In this document: piece after piece, positions 48,348 to 57,828 of the stretch
Position numbering within the stretch: the first letter of the stretch is position 1
How the letters are laid out: each line of letters begins with the position of its first letter
NCBI GenBank assembly: GCA_012934845.2
Contig: WNNJ02001520.1
Span: forward strand, 62,001 to 126,000
DNA: 64,000 nt
DNA from: Pomphorhynchus laevis
Lineage: Eukaryota; Acanthocephala; Palaeacanthocephala; Echinorhynchida; Pomphorhynchidae
Reading direction: 5' to 3'
Notes under the pieces: generated by a model
The model's input: the letters and a program-made list of their open reading frames with translations, nothing else
Told to the model about the DNA's origin: nothing
Databases searched by the model: none
Position numbers and translations under genes: made by a program

Positions 48348-48612
48348 TTCAATGAAAGTGTTAAACCAGAATTCAAAGCAAGAAAAACAGTTTTTTGCAA
48401 ACGTTTCGGTCCCTTACTGGACCTTCCTCAGTGCTGTTGTACAATTTCAAAATTTGCAACATTACAGAAAATATTTATCTGAACGAAAGCTGACGTGTGA
48501 CTAGCCTGGCTCCGGAAGAATCGTTGATTTTTATCAAATTGAAATTTTGACGATTGTTTATTATAGGTCGTTAAATGGATGGTCATTGGTATTTAAAGAT
48601 CTATCAGTCATC
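48348..48612 (-). repeat. 265-bp inverted copy of PLE 3' end (left arm)
   Basis: It is the reverse complement of 50300-50564 throughout the parts I compared. It contains the C-terminal codons of the endonuclease and the 3' UTR with a hammerhead core. The arm joins the forward body at 48612/48613. Confidence 0.9.
48377..48445 (-). ncRNA. Hammerhead-like core in the left PLE arm
   Basis: This is the minus-strand copy of the motif at 50470-50535: CTGAGGA, stem II GGTCC/GGACC, GAAAC. Confidence 0.55.
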
Positions 48613-48635
48613 GACATAGTTATCAACATAGACAG

Positions 48636-50351
48636 TTGGATTCAGCCGCATACGTGGAGATCAATGAGGATGAGCACAATCGTACCGTACAATTGGTGGC
48701 GGAAGCAATCAAGGCATATTTCCCATCAAAAGTGGAAAGAGACAAACTACTTGTGAAAAACCCCACTCCAGGGAAGTTCTACATGTTACCCAAAGTACAC
48801 AAAGGCATAAATCCAATTCCGGGGCGCCCGATAATCAGTAATCGTGGTACAGCTACAGAAAAACTTTCGAGGTGGTTGCATGATCAACTATACCCGGTAC
48901 TCAAAACCACCCCCTCGTTTCTATCAAGCACAGACCACTTTCTCACGTATTTGGAAGGAGTAAAACACGAAATGCAAGACTGCTTGGTGGCAACCATGGA
49001 CGTAGTATCTTTGTTTACCTCCATAGACACTCAAAACGGAATAACAGCGATCCGACATATGACCACCCATCAGAACTGGACGCCTAAGCAAATTAATGAT
49101 GTCTGTGACCTCCTGACTGTAGTCCTAAACTCAAATACATTTAAGTTCAATGATCGATGGTACAAACAGATCACAGGAACGGCAATGGGTACACCTGTAG
49201 GACCCACTTACGCCGGCCTTTACGTAGCATACGTCGAACAACGATTCTGGACGAGTCAACCATGTCAGCCGCTTATATGGAAAAGGTACGTGGATGACAT
49301 TTGTATAGCGTGGTCTGGTCCACTAACACATCTCGAGAGTCTGACGGCAGAACTAAATAGGACTAGCGAACTTCAGTTCACGATTGATTGTCAGGTAAAT
49401 CAACAAGTACCGTTTCTGGACATCCTGATGTATCGCGATACGCATAACACATGGGAAACCAGAAGCTATGAGAAATTTGCAGGGATGAAATCATACGTGC
49501 ACGCAAGTAGTGGTCACAGCGCAACGACAAAAAGGATGATCTTACGCAATGAAGCAAGACGTATGAAAAAACTATGCTCTCTAAACTCAGATTTTGAGCG
49601 GAGTCTCACCGACTTATATGCAAATTTCCGAAAGAGGGGTTACTCGCATCGACAGATTGAAACTCAATTCAATTATGTTCGACGAATAGATCGACGCGCA
49701 TTACTGGAATCATCTGTCGATAGTGATCCACCCTCGAATGAATTCGACACTGTGTTCTTATACAATCCGCTATTTGACCCCTTACAGAGAATGTTTAACA
49801 GAGCTCTTCAACAGCTTGATCCCGAGCTGAGAAATAAGGTTAAGAGACCACGTGTCCGGTTCAAAAATACGGAAAATTTAATGAGTATGATGAAGAGAAC
49901 CCCCAGAATCAATAACTCGATAGAACAGGGAAGTGAAGCATGCGGAGACAGACGGTGTGCAAACTGTTCGGATATGACAAAAACTGCTGAATTTAAAAGC
50001 AAGGCTACTGGCTTAACCTATATTATCCACGGACATTTTACATGCAAATCCAAATGCATCATTTACGAACATCTCTGTTTAGACTGCTCCGCCCAATATA
50101 TTGGTCAAACCAGTACCAAATATAATATAAGGGCCAACAATCGCCGAAAGGATTTGCGTAACAAGCGAACGGGAGCAGACGGCGCGGTTGCTCACTTGGT
50201 GGAGAATCCAGAACATCGGATGTCGACGACTATTATCGACGGCCCAATAGTAGACAACGCAAAGCGAAAACGCCGTGAAAAATATTGGATAGGTCAGTTG
50301 ATGACTGATAGATCTTTAAATACCAATGACCATCCATTTAACGACCTATAA
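48636..50351 (+). CDS. PLE reverse transcriptase with C-terminal GIY-YIG endonuclease, N-terminally truncated
   Basis: 571 codons are open with no ATG at the start, because the element is 5'-truncated. The usual PLE protein is roughly 700-850 residues. RT motifs: FYMLPKVHKGINPIPGRPII, ATMDVVSLFTSID (motif A), GTAMGTPVGPTYAGLYVAYV (motif B), WKRYVDDICIAW (catalytic YVDD) and VPFLDILMYRD. After a linker with CGDRRCANC the nuclease follows: TYIIHGHFTCKSKCIIYEHL, CLDCSAQYIGQTS (GIY-YIG core with the extra cysteines of PLE nucleases), NIRANNRRKDLRNKR and EKYWIGQLMTDRSLNT at the end. PLE RTs are the closest relatives of telomerase. An open frame of this length in a copy with identical arms points to recent insertion. 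Confidence 0.9.
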   Translation: MDSAAYVEINEDEHNRTVQLVAEAIKAYFPSKVERDKLLVKNPTPGKFYMLPKVHKGINPIPGRPIISNRGTATEKLSRWLHDQLYPVLKTTPSFLSSTDHFLTYLEGVKHEMQDCLVATMDVVSLFTSIDTQNGITAIRHMTTHQNWTPKQINDVCDLLTVVLNSNTFKFNDRWYKQITGTAMGTPVGPTYAGLYVAYVEQRFWTSQPCQPLIWKRYVDDICIAWSGPLTHLESLTAELNRTSELQFTIDCQVNQQVPFLDILMYRDTHNTWETRSYEKFAGMKSYVHASSGHSATTKRMILRNEARRMKKLCSLNSDFERSLTDLYANFRKRGYSHRQIETQFNYVRRIDRRALLESSVDSDPPSNEFDTVFLYNPLFDPLQRMFNRALQQLDPELRNKVKRPRVRFKNTENLMSMMKRTPRINNSIEQGSEACGDRRCANCSDMTKTAEFKSKATGLTYIIHGHFTCKSKCIIYEHLCLDCSAQYIGQTSTKYNIRANNRRKDLRNKRTGADGAVAHLVENPEHRMSTTIIDGPIVDNAKRKRREKYWIGQLMTDRSLNTNDHPFNDL

Positions 50352-50558
50352 TAAACAATCGTCAAAATTTCAATTTGATAAAAATCAACGATTCTTCCGG
50401 AGCCAGGCTAGTCACACGTCAGCTTTCGTTCAGATAAATATTTTCTGTAATGTTGCAAATTTTGAAATTGTACAACAGCACTGAGGAAGGTCCAGTAAGG
50501 GACCGAAACGTTTGCAAAAAACTGTTTTTCTTGCTTTGAATTCTGGTTTAACACTTTC

Positions 50559-50564
<6 letters not shown>
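50300..50564 (+). repeat. PLE 3' end (right arm of the inverted repeat)
   Basis: It contains the last 17 codons of the ORF, the stop and the 3' UTR up to the (AT)n tract. It is complementary to 48348-48612. Confidence 0.9.
50470..50535 (+). ncRNA. Hammerhead-like core in PLE 3' UTR
   Basis: CTGAGGA (50481-50487), stem II GGTCC AGTAAG GGACC, GAAAC (50505-50509), then GTTT...AAAC as stem III. The catalytic core strings are intact. Stem III to cleavage site has one extra U, and stem I is weak. Confidence 0.6.

Positions 50565-50641
<77 letters not shown>
50565..50641. repeat. (AT)n microsatellite
   Basis: About 77 bp of alternating AT directly after the PLE 3' end. Confidence 0.98.
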
Positions 50642-50645
<4 letters not shown>

Positions 50646-50993
50646 GGTGTTGCTTGATAGACTGGACTTCGATTCACGACTTTCAGTCACCATGTCACTT
50701 CTAGACGACCACTTCAGCATCGAAATAATGAGTACCCGGCAACACTCATCAGTAGAATGAGGTACACACTGGTCGTTTCGGTTGCCTGTGTGACATTGTG
50801 AATAAAGGCGTTTCCGACACTTTGCTTAATTGTCTGAGGCTTACGCTCTTAACCAGATCGAATTGCTGTGCGGACCATCCTTAAACACTAGGCAGAGGTT
50901 GTTGCTGAATTGTCGCTGCACTCGTTGGATCCTAAATGGATGCGGCAGGTATAATAGTAGTGCACGGATGTGCTGAGTAAACAACGGTCCAGG

Positions 50994-50996
<3 letters not shown>
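50642..50996 (-). mobile_element. PLE terminal fragment with permuted hammerhead-like core
   Basis: Non-coding sequence between two (AT)n tracts. On the minus strand it reads GGCAAC CGAAAC (50786-50775), a variable stretch, CTACTGATGA (50755-50746) and GTGTTGCC, where GGCAAC pairs with GTTGCC. The block shares its framework with 46558-46612, so it is a PLE end of the same group. Confidence 0.55.

Positions 50997-51082
<86 letters not shown>
50997..51082. repeat. (AT)n microsatellite
   Basis: About 85 bp of alternating AT. Confidence 0.98.
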
Positions 51083-51088
<6 letters not shown>

Positions 51089-51175
51089 GTAAACCAGTCT
51101 TAACGAAGAAATTAATACGACGTTTCGCTTTTTATTAGCTTTATCAAATTGTAAAAGACTGGTTTACTTTAATTA
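51081..51175. repeat. 21-bp perfect inverted repeat enclosing a decayed hammerhead core
   Basis: TAATTAAAGTAAACCAGTCT plus T (51081-51101) and its exact complement at 51155-51175. Between them, minus strand, TTGATAA ... GCT/AGC ... GAAAC resembles a hammerhead with two core substitutions. It lies alone between (AT)n tracts. Confidence 0.8.
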
Positions 51176-51233
51176 TATATATTAAACGTATTCACATGAT
51201 GGATCCCAGTCATCAGTTACATTCAGAACCTAC

Positions 51234-51234
<1 letters not shown>

Positions 51235-51308
<74 letters not shown>
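51235..51308. repeat. (AT)n microsatellite
   Basis: About 74 bp of alternating AT. Confidence 0.98.
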
Positions 51309-51311
<3 letters not shown>

Positions 51312-51318
51312 TATGTTT

Positions 51319-51415
51319 TCCTCATGAAGAGGCATAAACACCAGGCAGCATTCTATATATCCTCATCAGAAGAGGCATAAACACCAGGCAGCATTCTATA
51401 TATCCTCATCAGACT
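51319..51415. repeat. Tandem duplication, about 43-bp unit, two copies
   Basis: AGAGGCATAAACACCAGGCA, followed by GCATTCTATATATCCTCATC, occurs twice in direct succession with two bases missing in the first copy. Confidence 0.85.
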
Positions 51416-51496
51416 AAGAAATAGAACCGAATTATTCTTGCATTATTCAAAGTCGCTACGTATGCCCAGTCATCCTATGTGTGACGACAAACTTCA

Positions 51497-51541
51497 CAAC
51501 GGTATACGCGTTTGCTCTAACGGAGCTCATCAGTACCGTGA
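51497..51541 (-). ncRNA. Hammerhead ribozyme motif with exact stem I
   Basis: Minus strand: ACGGTA (stem I), CTGATGA, GCTC CGTTA GAGC (stem II), AAAC, a GC loop, GTA, then TACCGT, the exact complement of the first strand. One core base before AAAC differs from the GAAAC consensus. Stem III would be minimal, as in retroelement hammerheads. Confidence 0.6.
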
Positions 51542-51544
51542 CTT

Positions 51545-52560
51545 CTATAATCATCTATAAGCACCTTAACACCCGTTTAAACAGTGTTTAAAGCTCGAAA
51601 AACAGAACTACCATTAATCTGAATCATCGGAGGGAATTTAGCATAATCACTGTGCATGGCAGTGACTATTACAGTTTAACCATGCATCAGGCACTAAATT
51701 CTTTTTAATAGAAATATAAAATTATATATAAGGCGAATATTCAATCCCTTTAGTAGGTGTTAGTTATGCAAACTATGAGAACACATTTCACTAGAGGCAA
51801 GAACAACCTTAAGTAAGCGAGGTCGAATATCTGTTTTTCTTTTTCTAACGAAATATATTTACAACGCGAAAATATAGTCGAACCACGACAGTGCAGTTTG
51901 GCAATACACATGCGAGAATTAAAATTTAGCAGTATAAAAATTTTTTTATACTACTAAATAGCAGTTACATAATGAATGATGTGAATGCTGTTAAAATCAT
52001 TAAAACTCTATTTTTAGACTTCTAAAATCATTCTAGACGACGCTGTAAAAAAGAGTTTAGCCGCAAAGCAAGCCTCACAATTTACCAATAAATATGTATT
52101 TACCAGCAATCAATGACTGTTATGAAATAATGTAAGTACTATGAATAAAATTTGTTATGAACCTAATGTAATGAATTAGTGGTATTAATTGACATTTGAT
52201 GTTATTAATTATTTATTAATTTTAGATATTACGTCGAATAAAAATTCTCGCGTTTTTTTTTCAACAATATTTCCAACTTAACATTTTATTGATCACAAAT
52301 AATATTTATTCTGCTAAACATTCAATTTAACCTAACTACCTTGGAGCAAAATATACATCGCGACATTTGTATGATATGTTTGTATATTTTCTGGATCACA
52401 TGAAGCTGACAAAGACCCGAAGATACTTATTCTTTTTGGCATGTTACCTCCAACTATTTTCAAATTGGTCGAGCAATGTGAAACCTACGATTAGTGAATC
52501 GTTAAACTCAAATAGCTGTATGATAAACGAATCAACAAGATTTATAAGCGACACAATTAT
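51545..52560. other. Unassigned AT-rich interval
   Basis: I see no convincing gene or element. Confidence 0.6.
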
Positions 52561-52564
52561 TATA

Positions 52565-52870
52565 AAAATGCGTGCCGCCGCATGCATTTGGGATTTGAGA
52601 AACAAAGAGGATAGGAATAATATAAAGTGTGACAAGCGATGTGGGGAAAGGGTATTAGTGGAAGGATCGTGGAGGTTTGTGGATGTGATTTTGATTGATG
52701 GATGCTGGTTATTGAGAAACGAGACATGAAGGACGCGATGGGGTTGTCGGGGAGTGAATATGACATGGGATGGGACGAGTATATAGTGACAGGATCATTG
52801 GTCGGCGAAAGGTCATCGGAAACGACTGGGGTAGTTTGAGTAGACATGTTAGAAGTTGATATGTGATTAT
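52565..52870 (-). mobile_element. LINE family alpha, copy 7 (ORF1 fragment)
   Basis: A 95-codon minus-strand frame matches the ORF1 linker of copy 3 (MSTQTTPVVSDDLSP; FSITSIHQSKSHPQTSTI). It is only about 300 bp, without EN, RT or 3' end. Confidence 0.7.
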
Positions 52871-52913
52871 TGGAAAGGTTGCGAATTAGTTTGTTGCCAC
52901 AAAATCCATATAG

Positions 52914-52992
52914 GAAGACTTATTTAGTCTTCTTCGTAATGAAGTCTTCTTCATTACGCAGACCCTTTATCTTTGAGAAGGGTCTGCGTAAT
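52914..52992. repeat. Chain of three overlapping foldbacks
   Basis: GAAGACT/AGTCTTC, CGTAATGAA/TTCATTACG (52935-52943 and 52950-52958), and ATTACGCAGACCCTT/AAGGGTCTGCGTAAT (52953-52967 and 52978-52992) follow each other, each sharing an arm with the next. Confidence 0.85.
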
Positions 52993-53199
52993 TGGGATGA
53001 TATAACAGGATCAGATCAATATTTAACGCATTGTGACAAACAGTCATCATGGGATTTACCTATCGTTCAACATGTATCCAAATCTTCCTCAAAGATGTTG
53101 GATGTTGTCTAGGAACAGACTATTAACTTCTTCTACTAAAGAGTCCGGTGAATAGCTCAACACCCTTTTGGTGGCAAACACGGACACTCTGTTGAGTGA

Positions 53200-53812
53200 C
53201 GACGCGATGAAGATAGAAGTGTTATTGAGATTGCGTATCCTGATATTTACGCAACAAATCAATGCATATGCAACGCAGTTGTAGATTCAACGGGGCGACA
53301 TGGCCTTTTTTAATAATCAAAGGGTCGATACCCGAGTTACGCAGGACTAAATAGCGTTATCAGCCGCGCTTTTAATTCTGCCAATGCTCCCTATACCCTA
53401 GATCCACTCAATTTATGAAGGCTAGATGAACGTCAGCTTGGTGGAGTGACTGTTTTCTCTGGTTACGAGGCAAATGCCTCATGTGGGATGCAACTTGCGT
53501 AGGCACTATGGCCACCAGCAACGTCAGACACGCGACGCAGCAAAGAGGAGCAGCTACATCGGCAGCGGAACAGAAACGACAGAAATACAGTGACTTATCC
53601 CAGTCCCATTATTTACTCCCCTTCGTAGTCGAAACGTATAGAGCGCTGGACGAGTCCGCGCCGTCCCTCAGTAGGAATATTGGATGCCGCCTCAAGAGAG
53701 CGACAGTAGGCCCTCGTTCAACATCCTACCTATTTCAGAAAATTAGCTCTGCCGTTAAGCGTGGAAACGCCGTGAGCGTTTTTGCCAGTGCGCAAAACGA
53801 GAATGCCTGATG
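53200..53812 (+). mobile_element. Fragment of a second RLE-type LINE (C-terminal nuclease region)
   Basis: Frames read LRIAYPDIYATNQCICNAVV and DSTGRHGLF (the C.C.......H Cys-His motif), then from 53481 MWDATCVGTMATSNVRH, QQRGAATSAAEQKRQKYSDL, LLPFVVETYRALDESAPSLS, STSYLFQKISSAVKRGNAVS. This layout (CICGA.VD..G.HGL, LxWDATC.DT, then AiQRGNA) is the conserved C-terminal nuclease region of a widespread LINE group different from the one at 33-38 kb. No RT is present here. Confidence 0.7.
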
Positions 53813-53815
53813 TCA

Positions 53816-54130
53816 AGCATTTTCATTTAGTTACGATCTCAAATATCAGGAGCAACTTTGTAAAACACATGTGAATTTGTTTTTATTTTAACTCGATATT
53901 TAAAAATATTAGTTTAAAAATTATAATTAAAAATGCTTAGGGCATTGTGAACCCTAATATAATATAACCGTTCAATTTAACTAACGAGAAGAGTCTGTAT
54001 CTGCATAAAAGCTCTTTCCAAAATTTAAAGACGTAAAAAGCTACTTAGTAATTAGCTACTTAGTAACCAAATACCTACTTGTTTAGTATCTAAATCTTTG
54101 AAATTTATTTTCTAATCTTTTGTAACTTTT
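53816..54130. other. Unassigned AT-rich interval
   Basis: I see no gene or repeat. Confidence 0.6.
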
Positions 54131-54139
54131 GCTTATTAT

Positions 54140-54192
54140 AGATTGATCTGATGATGGCGATTAGCCGAAATCAGATGTTAATCGTATGGCTA
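54140..54192 (+). ncRNA. Hammerhead-like core
   Basis: CTGATGA (54148-54154), stem II GGC/GCC and GAAA (54167-54170) are a full set of core strings. GATCTGAT before and ATCAGATG after can pair, but this does not place a clean GUH cleavage site. It lies 0.5 kb upstream of the Naiad. Confidence 0.5.
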
Positions 54193-54530
54193 ACAATTTT
54201 TAAACAAACCTTTTGTATTTTATCGTGTGATTTTATGTCCTACTGTTGATGAAACCATGTAGTTATTGAAAATTTGACTTTAGAATAAATCATCAAACTT
54301 CACTCGATCGTTTAATCAACATCTAATAAATCAATGAGTGAACAACCAATTTGTAACATAAGCCTAAATATTATTAATAAATAAAACATGTCTTTTGGTA
54401 TTCATTTTCATTAACGGATTAGTAACAATTGAATGTAAGGATACTATTATTATTCCTTCCAATATTTCGGTGTCGCACATGCTCGCTATTATCAAAGATT
54501 GTAATCATTTATATATAAATTTTTTTTTAA

Positions 54531-54659
54531 TAAAACCCTTATTATATATAATATACATATATTATATATAATATACAGCATAATATAATATACATATATA
54601 TGCATATGCTGCATATATAATATACAGCATAATAGTCAAACTATATTTCATAAACATAT
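54531..54659. repeat. AT-rich simple-sequence block with nested palindromes
   Basis: Repeats of ATATAATATACATATAT and ATACAGCATAATA. It forms the left flank of the Naiad insertion. Confidence 0.7.
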
Positions 54660-57410
54660 GAGATTAATATGACATGATATTAAAGACTGTAAATTATTTA
54701 TTTTAGAACATATTATCGAAGAAAACATTTCAATATTAAATCCTAAACTATTAGAAAAAGAAGATTTTTGGATTAAAAGGCTTAATTCCATGTACCCATT
54801 AGGATTGAATGACGTGGTACAAGGAATTGGCAGAAGTAGTATAATACATAATAAACAACTATATTATAATAATCCGGTTAAACGCAAACCAAGAAGTCAT
54901 GGTGATAAAAGGAATAGGAAAAATAGAGTTAAAAATATTAAAAAAGATATGTATATAAATGAACAATTAGAAATATTAAAACAACTTTTAAGAGATAATA
55001 AGCTAAAAATCTTTATGTAAATATAAGAAGTTTTTCTAAAGATATCATATGTTCAATAAATCAAAAATTAATTAACGACTATGATAGGCTAAGTTGTATA
55101 ATAGACAGTTATTGTAATACAAAATACTATAATCGTACAATAAATGTAAATAATAAGAATAGAAAATATACATTAACCATAAACTTCATTAATAAACGTA
55201 TAGATAACATAAATATAGCCGGACTTTTAAATAATTCTAAAAGTAAAGAAATAATAGGGTCAGATTTAAGTAAATTTTTTCCTAAAATAAGGTATAAACT
55301 CCTACCACCATTAGGACGAAAAATTTGTAATTATAAAAAAGAATTAAAATCAATATGTAACGATAATATTAGAAACATAATGGAAACAGAATACAATTGT
55401 AAAAGTCTTAGTTTTGATAAAATAAATGAACATATATGTACCCATAATCTAGAATTAATTGAAAATTGTGAATTAAGAAAGCTGCTATCAAAAGGGTATA
55501 AATATAGATTAAATAATAACAACTACAAAAATAAAATTTGCAATTCGTTATATAATAACTTAAATGATTACTTTAGTAAGCTGATTAATAGTGCAAGCTC
55601 GAATATATCTAAGATAAAAATTTGGAAAGATTATATATTTGATAAAATTAGAAATAAAATGAAAATAACAAACAATCACAAAAGGAAAGATAAAATTAAT
55701 AAAGATATGTATAAAGAACTTACTAAATTAAAGGATAACTATATAATAACAACTATTGATAAAGCTAGAAATAACTGTCTTCATATGCAAAAAAGGTTTA
55801 TTATGATATACTAATGAAAGAAGCTAATTATAGTGATTTAAATATAAACACAACATATGAACGTAGTGAGTTGAGTTTAGAAACAATTATTACAAGTCAC
55901 TGTTCTATAATGGATAAAAGGGTATAAAGGTTGAATTAGATAATAAAACTATACCTATATTATATTGGAATCCAAAATTACAAAAATCCAATAAAACCTA
56001 GGTTCATATGTAGTGCGTTTAAATGTACATTAAAACCACTTTCTGTCTATATGAATAAAATACTTAAAGTAATTAAAGCACATTTTAAAAAATATTGCAA
56101 GTAATCGAAATTAATACTGGTATAAAACACTATTTCAGTATTAATTCTACAAAAGAATTTTTAGAACAGACAAGGAATAAATTTTCAAAATATAAATACA
56201 TACGATTTTAGTACGCTTTATACAAATCTAGATTTAGTAGATTTTAAAGAAGCGTTAGTAAAATTAATTAATCTTATATTCGGAAAAAGATATACATATA
56301 TATGTTATAATAATTATAACGCTTATCTAACAAAAATTAAACCATCAAATAAATATAAATATATGGATAAAATTGAATTAATAGAATCCTTAAATATTTT
56401 GATAAATCAAAATTATTTAAAAGTAGGGACATCTATATTTAGACAAGTAAACGGTGTTCCAATGGGTGGTAATAGTAGCCCAATTATAGCTGACTTGTTT
56501 TTAAGCTTTATAGAATATGAATTTGTTCATAACTGTGTAAAAACTAAATTTAAACAATATAAATATATGAAATATATGTTTTGATACATTGATGATATAA
56601 GTGTATTTAATTCTAATAATTTTTATTCAATTAGTGAGCACATTTATCCAGAAAGCCTTATTCTTAGCAAAACCAATATTAATGATAAAGAAGGTGTATA
56701 TCTAGATATGAACATTAAATTAACATTAACTAACACTACTATTAATTTATATCGTAAAGATGACATATTTAAATTTACAAGAAACATATTTTTGCATGAG
56801 CATTCATGCATACCATATAATTTAAAATATAATACATTAAATAATGAAATTTTTAGAATTGCAACAATATGTAATGATATTGGCTTTCTTCAAAATCATT
56901 TAAATAATTTAATAGATACATATTTTAAACTAGGTAACTATAAAAATAACATCAAGCAGAAAATAGTAAAATATATAAATCAACACAATAATATAAAGAA
57001 TAAATTTAAACTCTTAGTGGCAAATTTTTATGGATGGATAATAAATAATATACTTTGCATTAGAATAAGATACTAGATAGTTATTTCAGAGGAAATACAT
57101 CATTATCATGTATTTGGCCCCGCTGCTATGTTGGGTAGAGGAGTTAGGGGCCGAAACCTGATAGCATAGCAGTTCCTCCTGATGACCTCTAATTCATATT
57201 CTGATACAACGTCTGTTATTTATTAGTCAATTCATAAAAATGACGTTTATTTTAAATTTTATTTTTATTTTTTTAACTTGATTTAAATTATAGAAAATCT
57301 AAAAACAATTATTTATTTTATTATTTAATTTATTAAATTTTGATTTAGCATTATTATGTTTTGTTTATTTTATAATTATATTAAATACGTAGACTCAGTT
57401 AGCTGATTTA
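54660..57410 (+). mobile_element. Naiad-type Penelope-like element (GIY-YIG before RT)
   Basis: The plus strand begins within a GIY-YIG nuclease end (CKLFILEHIIEENISILNP, KLLEKEDFWIKRLNSMYP, LGLNDVVQGIG; 54.67-54.84 kb), followed by a basic linker (RKPRSHGDKRNRKNRVK) and then the RT: KLSTIDKARN-type region near 55.76 kb (IITTIDKARNNC), LYWNPKLQKNPIKPRFICSA, YDFSTLYTNLDLVDF (motif A), QVNGVPMGGNSSPIIADLF (motif B), YIDDISVF (motif C) and C-terminal FLHEHSCIPYNLKYNTLNNE. Nuclease before RT is the permuted order of the Naiad/Chlamys clade of PLEs. The copy is 5'-truncated with several frameshifts and stops. It is extremely AT-rich compared with the Penelope at 48.6 kb. Confidence 0.85.
57105..57200 (+). 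ncRNA. Structured 3' RNA candidate of the Naiad element
   Basis: Three complementary pairs are interlaced in the order a-b-c-a'-b'-c': GGCCCC (57116)/GGGGCC (57147), CTGCTATG (57123)/CATAGCAG (57165), GAGGA (57138)/TCCTC (57174). Hammerhead core strings GAAAC (57153) and CTGATGA (57179) occur in permuted order, and GAGTTAGGGG can pair with CCTCTAATTC after CTGATGA. The block recurs at 58050-58125, 25590-25650 and, in part, 61735-61760. Confidence 0.5.
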
Positions 57411-57828
57411 ATTATTTACTTATATACTTATATATAACAGAGGTTATTCAATGAATTATTTTTATGTTCGAGAGTGCTATATATAAAGAAAAACGTTCAT
57501 CTTCAGCTGGATAGCCTAATGGTTGAGATCGTGTTACGCCATTGGTTAGATCTTGATTTAAATTCCAAAGTAATTTATTTAGTTGCATACCATTTTAATA
57601 TCAATATTAAAGTTTTTCATATGCTAAAATTTTATACGATATATTGGCTGCTTTTTTTTCCACATTTTATATTTCAGTAAATTACTATACATTTTATTTC
57701 CATATATTTTTGCATTTTATCATATTATACATTTTTTCTAATTTTACACATTGATGTACCTAAAGTTATATTGCAGCTACTTTATTATTTGGTAAGTTAA
57801 GTTGTTAATTAAAATGAATTTAATAGAT
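57411..57828. other. 418-bp spacer between inverted Naiad copies
   Basis: It is not Naiad sequence. It contains a tRNA-like segment at 57508-57566 and otherwise AT-rich DNA. Confidence 0.6.
57508..57566 (+). repeat. Possible tRNA-derived SINE fragment
   Basis: GGATAGCCTAATGGTTGAGA has the look of a tRNA 5' half with an A box (TAGCCTAATGG). About 35 bases later GGTTAGATCTTG resembles a damaged B box (GGTTCGATCC). No acceptor stem closes, so it is not a functional tRNA gene. Confidence 0.35.

Larger units (their letters stand above)
48613..50564 (+). mobile_element. Penelope-like element with intact RT/GIY-YIG frame
   Basis: The forward body carries an uninterrupted RT-endonuclease frame and a 3' UTR, preceded by an inverted copy of its own 3' end (48348-48612) and placed between (AT)n tracts (48230-48290 and 50565-50641). 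This is the usual complex insertion pattern of endonuclease-positive PLEs, which prefer microsatellites. The 5' part of the element, about the first quarter of a normal ORF, is missing. Confidence 0.88.

Noticed and set aside
50408-50720. Frames encoding long Tyr-Ile runs
   Set aside because: Translation of the (AT)n microsatellite, not protein coding.
57508-57566. Functional tRNA gene
   Set aside because: An A box is recognisable but there is no acceptor-stem pairing or intact B box. At most a SINE relic.
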